A stretch of DNA of 18,412 nucleotides, taken from positions 11,829 to 30,240 of the forward strand of contig VAYG01000018.1 of the NCBI GenBank assembly GCA_005885015.1. The letters are read 5' to 3'. Source of the stretch: Actinomycetota bacterium. GTDB taxonomy: Bacteria; Actinomycetota; UBA4738. This document shows positions 14,012 through 18,412 of this stretch, piece after piece. A program made the position numbers and the translations under genes. A model generated the notes under the pieces. The model ran no database searches and was not told the DNA's origin. It saw only the letters and a list, made by a program, of their open reading frames with translations. The stretch's first letter is position 1, and every line of letters starts with the position of its first letter.

Positions 14012-16015
14012 ATGGAGTTTCGCGTCCTCGGCCCGCTTGAGGTCATCAAGGATGGCCGAGCCGCGACCCCTCGTGGAAGGCTTCAACGCGGACTGCTGGC
14101 CCTGCTCCTGCTGAATGCGAACCACGTCGTAACCTCGAATCGCCTGATCGATGAGCTCTGGGAAGACGAGCCCCCCGATTCGGCCAGGCACGCATTGCAG
14201 GTGCTGGTATCGGCGTTGCGCAAGACCCTCCAACTGGAAGGTTTGCAGCCCACCATCGTCACGAGGCCAACGGGGTATATGGCCCAGGTCACAGAGGATG
14301 AACTCGACCTGCTCCGGTTCGAACGCCTCGTACAAGAGGGGCGCCAGGCTCTCGCAGACGGTGGCGTTGAGGCGGCCGCGGTCATCTTGAGCGACGCGCT
14401 TTCTGTTTGGCGTGGCCCTGCCCTGGCCGACCTGTCTTCCGAGTCCTTCGCACAGCGGGAGGGCGCTCGGCTGGAAGAGATGCGGCTCGCGGCGTTGGAG
14501 GATCGGATCGAAGCAGAGCTCCTCCGAGGCCGGCACACCGGGATCGTCCCCGAGCTGCAGGGCCTAGTGCGCGATTTCCCACTGCGTGAACGATTCCGGG
14601 GGCAGCTCGTGCTGGCGCTGTATCGGTCGCACCGGCAGGCGGACGCTCTGCGGGTGGCTCGAGAAGGCCGGGAGCTACTGTCGGAGGAGCTGGGCATCGA
14701 CCCGGCAATCGAGCTGCAGCAGCTGGAGCTCCGCGTTCTACAACATGACCCGACTCTCGACTGGATGTCCCCACGCGACTTGGCGGCCCCGCCGCCGGCC
14801 CTCACTGCTGCAGCGTCGCCTCCCGCACCCGCAAGCTTGCCGCCTGGTACCGAGGAACATGCATCAACCGCGCTGATCGATAAGTCTGGCCACGTACCCA
14901 GGCGAAGACGCACACGTGGCTGGTTGACTGCTGCGATCGGGCTAGCCGTCTTGGCCGTCGTGCCGGTGATCGTGGTCATCATTTCGGGAGGAGTCTCCAA
15001 GCGGTCAGACTCGCCACGCACGATTCCGCAGGGCCTGCGGATCGTGCCGGACTCCTTGGTCGGCCTCGACCCCGAGACCCTTCAGGTCAGCGACGTCATT
15101 CCCATCCCCGGAGGAATCGGGACCCGGGTCTCGGGTGAGCGACAATCCGGTCCCATTCCAGTCCCTCAGGAGTATGTCCTGGTGGGTGCGGGCCCGCTCA
15201 CACCACCTGCAGTGGGGTCCTGTTGCGGCACCCCCCGTGCGGTAGCCCTCGTCGGTACGGTCTCACACAGGGTGAAGCTCTTCCAGAACACTGGCCAGAT
15301 CAACGGCTTGGCGTTCGGTCACGGCGAGATATGGATCGCCAATTGCCAAGCGAACGCGCTGACGGCGTTTACCGGGAACAATCAATTCGTCGGCCTGGCG
15401 ACGATCCGCGTGAAATCCCTGAGGAACTGTGCCGAGGTCATCGGATTCGACCATGGAGACTTCTGGGTCGCCGAGCTCTCCCCTGGCGAAAGCGGATACA
15501 CGCACGACATCATCGACAGGCTCGACCCCCGGACCATGGCGATCAAAGCCCGGATCCCTGTCCTCAGCCAAACAACTGACATGGCGTTTGGGGCTGATTC
15601 GGTGTGGGTGGTCGAGAGCGGCAACGACACCCACTCATTCGTATACCGGATCAGCGAAGAGTCCAACCGGGTCGCGCACCGATTCCAGTTTCCGCCCCGT
15701 GTGCCGTGGCCGGGCGAATCCGTTGCCTACGGCGTTGGAGCGGCGTGGGTCACGGACACTAACATCCTCTATCGAATCAATCCTGCCGATGATTCGATCC
15801 GGGCTCTTACGATCCCTTTCCCGGTTCACGATCTAGGGAGCCTTGCTGTTGGGGCGGGGGCAGTTTGGACCGACGAGTCGGCCACCGGTACTCTGGTCAA
15901 GGTCGATCCCGATACGGGACGAGTCGTCGGAACCAAGGATTTTGGGTTCAAGGTCTACGGTCTCCGTGTCTACGACGGGAAGATCTGGGTGGCGGTCGGC
16001 GACTCTCTTGGCTAG
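14012..16015 (+). CDS. Membrane-anchored BTAD/SARP-type regulator with extracytoplasmic propeller-like domain
   Basis: 667 aa. N-terminal OmpR/PhoB-type winged helix (1-92; MEFRVLGPLEV, RLIDELW, TRPTGYM) and a BTAD helical domain (98-245; LLRFERLVQEGRQAL, SVWRGPALADL, LVLALYRSHRQADALR, LGIDPAIELQQLE) as in SARP activators. A Pro/Ala linker and the basic RRRRTRGW precede one membrane segment (about 304-327). The outer 340 residues contain repeating blades (HGEIWIANC, HGDFWVAEL, ADSVWVVES, VGAAWVTDT, AGAVWTDES, DGKIWVAVG), like a beta-propeller sensor. This makes a one-component transmembrane regulator. GGAGG lies 8 nt before the ATG. The target is unknown; the divergent secreted-protein gene is the nearest candidate. 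Confidence 0.88.
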   Translation: MEFRVLGPLEVIKDGRAATPRGRLQRGLLALLLLNANHVVTSNRLIDELWEDEPPDSARHALQVLVSALRKTLQLEGLQPTIVTRPTGYMAQVTEDELDLLRFERLVQEGRQALADGGVEAAAVILSDALSVWRGPALADLSSESFAQREGARLEEMRLAALEDRIEAELLRGRHTGIVPELQGLVRDFPLRERFRGQLVLALYRSHRQADALRVAREGRELLSEELGIDPAIELQQLELRVLQHDPTLDWMSPRDLAAPPPALTAAASPPAPASLPPGTEEHASTALIDKSGHVPRRRRTRGWLTAAIGLAVLAVVPVIVVIISGGVSKRSDSPRTIPQGLRIVPDSLVGLDPETLQVSDVIPIPGGIGTRVSGERQSGPIPVPQEYVLVGAGPLTPPAVGSCCGTPRAVALVGTVSHRVKLFQNTGQINGLAFGHGEIWIANCQANALTAFTGNNQFVGLATIRVKSLRNCAEVIGFDHGDFWVAELSPGESGYTHDIIDRLDPRTMAIKARIPVLSQTTDMAFGADSVWVVESGNDTHSFVYRISEESNRVAHRFQFPPRVPWPGESVAYGVGAAWVTDTNILYRINPADDSIRALTIPFPVHDLGSLAVGAGAVWTDESATGTLVKVDPDTGRVVGTKDFGFKVYGLRVYDGKIWVAVGDSLG

Positions 16016-16073
16016 CAGGGCAGCGTGGCCCTCAAACTCTCTTAGTTCTGAACAGGCCCTGCCCCAGACTCGT

Positions 16074-16364
16074 TCAACAGTTTCGAAGGGCATGGAGGGG
16101 GTTCTCCACCTGGTGCCGCTCGAATATCCAGAGTTGGTCGAACAAGGGCCGTACTTCCTGAGGGTCGAATCGGTAGGTTCTCGATCCGTTCCGAAGTCAT
16201 GACGTTGCTTTTTGGGGTTGTAGATCGGAACGAAGAATGCCCGATCGACCGCCCTCCGATCGATCTCTGCCCACGAGACATTTGTGCCCGAGGTACGCTC
16301 GGTCTGCCGGCAGCGGCTTGATTGGATCAGTTCGTCGAATTGGGGGTCCAAGAAGTGCCACACC
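16074..16364 (-). pseudogene. C-terminal remnant of a family-5 solute-binding protein (peptide ABC transporter)
   Basis: One minus-strand frame reads HFLDPQFDELIQS then WAEIDRRAVDRAFFVPIYNPK (to about 16208). A second frame then reads YRFDPQ, PLFDQLWIFER and stops at 16074. Together these are the C-terminal end of DppA/OppA-type substrate-binding proteins, where FDPQ-x-x-PLFDQLW closes the fold. A frameshift at about 16180-16208 and loss of the first several hundred residues show that it is dead. The remainder of 16016-16486 has no other gene. The fragment is on the island side of the tRNA. Confidence 0.6.
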
Positions 16365-16486
16365 ACCTTTGCGGGGTGGTACCGGCCTAAAGGTGCCATC
16401 TGGCCTCGAGTGCAGAACTCAAACCCGCAGGTGGCGGCCCAAGGTGACCCCGCGCCCGAAGGGACGGAAGCAGTTTCGTGAAGCAA

Positions 16487-16507
16487 TTGGGGCGAAGTTT
16501 GGGGCGA
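16487..16507. repeat. Island-end repeat C (paired TGGGGCGA boxes)
   Basis: TTGGGGCGA (16487-16495) and TTGGGGCGA (16499-16507) repeat at a 12-bp period, 57 bp left of the core at 16564. The same pair occurs at 7503-7523 and 13068-13088, but on the right of those cores. Boxes facing inward at both ends of the island fit arm-type integrase sites of an attP split by integration. Confidence 0.5.
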
Positions 16508-16563
16508 CCCCATTGAGGAGGATCTCGACCCCGAACGGAAACTGCAGGTCAGCAGCCCTTTTT

Positions 16564-16637
<74 letters not shown>

Positions 16638-16646
16638 GTACCAGCC

Positions 16647-16652
16647 ATTTTA
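16647..16652 (-). promoter_or_regulatory. -10 box of tRNA-Gly
   Basis: TAAAAT on the minus strand ends 9 nt before the mature tRNA 5' end, inside the 18-bp gap after dut. A weak TTCGGG about 18 nt upstream lies in the end of dut. It allows tRNA transcription independent of dut. Confidence 0.4.
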
Positions 16653-16655
16653 GCG

Positions 16656-17087
16656 CTACCGCCCCGACGACCCGAAGCCCCCTTCGCCCCGTTCGGAGGG
16701 CGGCAGCTCGTCCATCCAGGCAGGCTCCACGCTCGCTACTGGCACGATCACCAGCTGGGCGATGCGGTCGCCCCGGGAGATCTTGACCGGCTCTTCGCGG
16801 TCGAGGTTGACCATCGCACAGATGACCTCCCCCCGGTAACCCGAGTCGATCAAGCCCGGCGAGTTGGCCAGGGTCAGCCCGTGCCGCGAAGCGAGGCCGG
16901 ACCGGGGCAACACCAGCCCGGCGTATCCCTCGGGGATGGCCACGGCCAGCCCCGTCGCGATCATCGCCCGCTCTCCGGGCGGGACGACGGCGTCTACGTT
17001 CGACCGCAGGTCCAATCCGGCATCGCTCGGGTGGGCCCGTCCCGGAAGCGGGACCGTCGGATCGAGCCTCCTGAACTCGAGTCTCAC
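16656..17087 (-). CDS. dut: Deoxyuridine 5'-triphosphate nucleotidohydrolase (dUTPase)
   Basis: 143-aa trimeric dUTPase; hydrolyses dUTP to dUMP and pyrophosphate, keeping uracil out of DNA and feeding dTMP synthesis. All five motifs are present: HPSDAGLDLRS (19-29), PRSGLASRHG (61-70), GLIDSGYRGEV (78-88, catalytic Asp81), RGDRIAQLV (105-113) and the C-terminal RGEGGFGSSGR (133-143), a P-loop-like lid that closes over the active site. GTG start at 17087, 8 bp after the nrdJ stop; the longer open frame upstream is only a shadow of nrdJ. Pairing with a ribonucleotide reductase makes sense for dNTP balance, and both genes are probably co-transcribed. Confidence 0.94.
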   Translation of the reverse strand: MRLEFRRLDPTVPLPGRAHPSDAGLDLRSNVDAVVPPGERAMIATGLAVAIPEGYAGLVLPRSGLASRHGLTLANSPGLIDSGYRGEVICAMVNLDREEPVKISRGDRIAQLVIVPVASVEPAWMDELPPSERGEGGFGSSGR

Positions 17088-17095
17088 AGGATGCT

Positions 17096-18412
17096 CTAGC
17101 TGCAGCCGCTGGTCGAGCCGCACGACGTGCACACGTAGCAGCTTCCCGCCGGCTGCATCTGGGAGCCGCACGCGTAGCAGAGCGGGGCGTCCAGGATGCG
17201 CGCGCCGGGCTTCTCCGAGACCGGCACGTCGGACAGGTTGATCAGCCGCGGCTGGGACGACTCGTCCAGCCCGTCCGAACCATCTTCCGTCGCCCGGGCC
17301 CGGCCGCTCGCGTACTCCTTCCGCTCCTCGATGCTCTGCACCCCCAGGCCCGACCGCTTGTCCGGCGGCAGGTACTCGAGGGCCAGCCGGCGGAACACGT
17401 AGTCGACGATCGAGCTGGCGAACCGGATGTCCGGGTCGTTGGTGATGCCGCTGGGCTCGAACCGCATGTTCACGAACTTCTGGGCGAACGCCTCCAGCGG
17501 GACGCCGTACTGGAGTCCCAGGGACACCGCGATGGCGAACGCGTCCATGACCCCCGAGAGGGTGGAGCCCTGCTTGCTCACCTTGAGGAAGATCTCCCCG
17601 ATCCCGTCTCCCGGGTACTCGCCGGCGGTGATGTAGCCCTCGGCCTCGCCGACCGTGAAGGACACCGTCCGCGCCGGGCGATTCTGGGGCAGCCGGCGGC
17701 GGACCGGCTGACCGGGAAGGTCCACCAGCGGTTCTCCGGGCTTGGCTTTCTTCTTGTCGGCCGATAAGGGCTGGGCCACCTTGCAGTTGTCCCGGTAGAT
17801 GGCGACGGCCTTCAGGCCCAGCCGCCAGCCCTCGATGTAGAGCTGCTCGACCTCCTCCACCGTGACCTGCTCGGGCATGTTGACGGTCTTCGAGATAGCC
17901 CCGGAGATGAACGGCTGGGCCGCCGCCATCATCTTCACGTGCCCCATGTAGTGGATGGCCCGCTCCCCCATCGAGCAGTCGAACACTGGGAAGTGCTCCT
18001 CCTTCACGAAGGGGGCACCGACCACCGTGTTGTGCTCGCCGATGTAGGCGGTCACGCCCTGGACCTGCTCGGCGCTGTAGCCGAGCTTGGCCAGCGCGCG
18101 CGGGACCGTCTGGTTCACGATCTGCATGGTTCCCCCGCCCACCAGCTTCTTGGTCTTGACCAGGGCCAGGTCGGGCTCGATCCCCGTGGTATCGCAGTCC
18201 ATCATCAGCCCGATGGTCCCGGTCGGGGCCAGCACGGTGGCCTGGGCGTTGCGATACCCGTGCTCCTCGCCGAGGGCGACGGCCTCGTCCCACGCGGACT
18301 TCGCCGCCTGGAGGAGACCCTCGGGGATCAGTCCCGCGTCGATCTGGTCGGCTGCCGCTCGGTGCTTCCGGACGACCCGGAGCATGGCGTCGCGATTGGG
18401 CGCGTAGCCGGC
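17096..18412 (-). CDS. nrdJ: Vitamin B12-dependent (class II) ribonucleotide reductase, 3' part
   Basis: The open frame runs off the right edge, so only about 438 C-terminal residues are seen. Class II enzyme reducing ribonucleotides using adenosylcobalamin. Seen: PTGTIGLMMDCDTTGIEPD, GGGTMQIVNQTVPRAL, FDCSMGERAIHYMGHVKMMAAAQPFISGAISKTVNMP (the barrel end), a linker, and a second domain from about RPARTVSFTVGEAEGYITAGEYPG with NMRFEPSGITNDPDIRFASSIVDYVFRRLA. The tail is a zinc-ribbon-like CYACG ... CYVCTSCG ending GCS, containing the redox Cys that re-reduce the active site. This long actinobacterial type is normally well over 900 aa. Backbone housekeeping gene; no sign of decay. Confidence 0.95.
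   Translation of the reverse strand, partial: AGYAPNRDAMLRVVRKHRAAADQIDAGLIPEGLLQAAKSAWDEAVALGEEHGYRNAQATVLAPTGTIGLMMDCDTTGIEPDLALVKTKKLVGGGTMQIVNQTVPRALAKLGYSAEQVQGVTAYIGEHNTVVGAPFVKEEHFPVFDCSMGERAIHYMGHVKMMAAAQPFISGAISKTVNMPEQVTVEEVEQLYIEGWRLGLKAVAIYRDNCKVAQPLSADKKKAKPGEPLVDLPGQPVRRRLPQNRPARTVSFTVGEAEGYITAGEYPGDGIGEIFLKVSKQGSTLSGVMDAFAIAVSLGLQYGVPLEAFAQKFVNMRFEPSGITNDPDIRFASSIVDYVFRRLALEYLPPDKRSGLGVQSIEERKEYASGRARATEDGSDGLDESSQPRLINLSDVPVSEKPGARILDAPLCYACGSQMQPAGSCYVCTSCGSTSGCS

Noticed and set aside
17088..18293. Long upstream extension of the dUTPase frame
   Set aside because: Arg/Gly-rich shadow of nrdJ; the dUTPase similarity begins only after the nrdJ stop, at the GTG at 17087.

Overview
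The window is GC-rich, gene-dense DNA that looks like a chromosome segment of an actinomycete-like bacterium (Actinomycetota, possibly an uncultured lineage). The signs are an ECF41/SigJ-type sigma factor, a BTAD/SARP-type regulator, a cyclase-AAA-TPR giant protein with a zinc ribbon, a coenzyme-B12-dependent ribonucleotide reductase next to dut, TANNNT boxes placed 6-7 nt before start codons (leaderless style), and GTG/TTG starts. No species is claimed.

Layout. (1) 1-1660: the 3' part of an ECF41-type sigma factor gene converges on an ArsR-SRPBCC two-gene operon; a long hairpin separates them, and a clear TTGACA/TATTTT promoter with a TAACC-N4-GGTAA operator candidate lies ahead of arsR. (2) 1868-6136, minus strand: a tightly overlapping assimilatory sulfate/sulfite-reduction operon in the order ferredoxin-type sulfite/nitrite reductase, cysH (APS/PAPS reductase), an unrecognised 155-aa protein, precorrin-2 dehydrogenase/ferrochelatase, and uroporphyrinogen-III methyltransferase. 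The last two make siroheme for the first. The reductase frame is broken by an apparent internal deletion (size 3n+2) that removes one Cys of the second Cys pair; its true C-terminus continues in another frame and ends in a GTGA overlap with cysH. (3) 6137-7345: a small QueF-family gene lacking the catalytic Cys, plus a remnant of an HD/LuxR-type gene. (4) 7346-16608: a stretch bounded by a perfect 45-bp direct repeat of the 3' part of a tRNA-Gly(GCC) gene; the intact tRNA is at 16565-16637. A third, decayed copy at about 12955 and shared flanking blocks suggest tandem integrated elements whose integrases are gone. Cargo includes a VOC protein, a truncated DHFR/RibD-like gene, a DUF1326 protein, a cyclase-AAA-TPR protein, a DUF2182 membrane protein, a secreted beta-rich protein and a membrane-anchored BTAD regulator with a propeller-like exterior. 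ABC ATPase and solute-binding-protein fragments sit next to the attachment sites. (5) 16656-18412, minus strand: dut and the 3' part of nrdJ, ordinary backbone.

How it works together: siroheme synthesis and sulfite reduction form one functional block. DUF1326, the cyclase-AAA-TPR protein and DUF2182 form a compact divergent module; the last two are translationally overlapped, which makes it the best candidate for an incompletely described system. The clearest structural story is tRNA-Gly-targeted tandem integration followed by decay. No CRISPR array, rRNA, intact transposase or integrase is visible.
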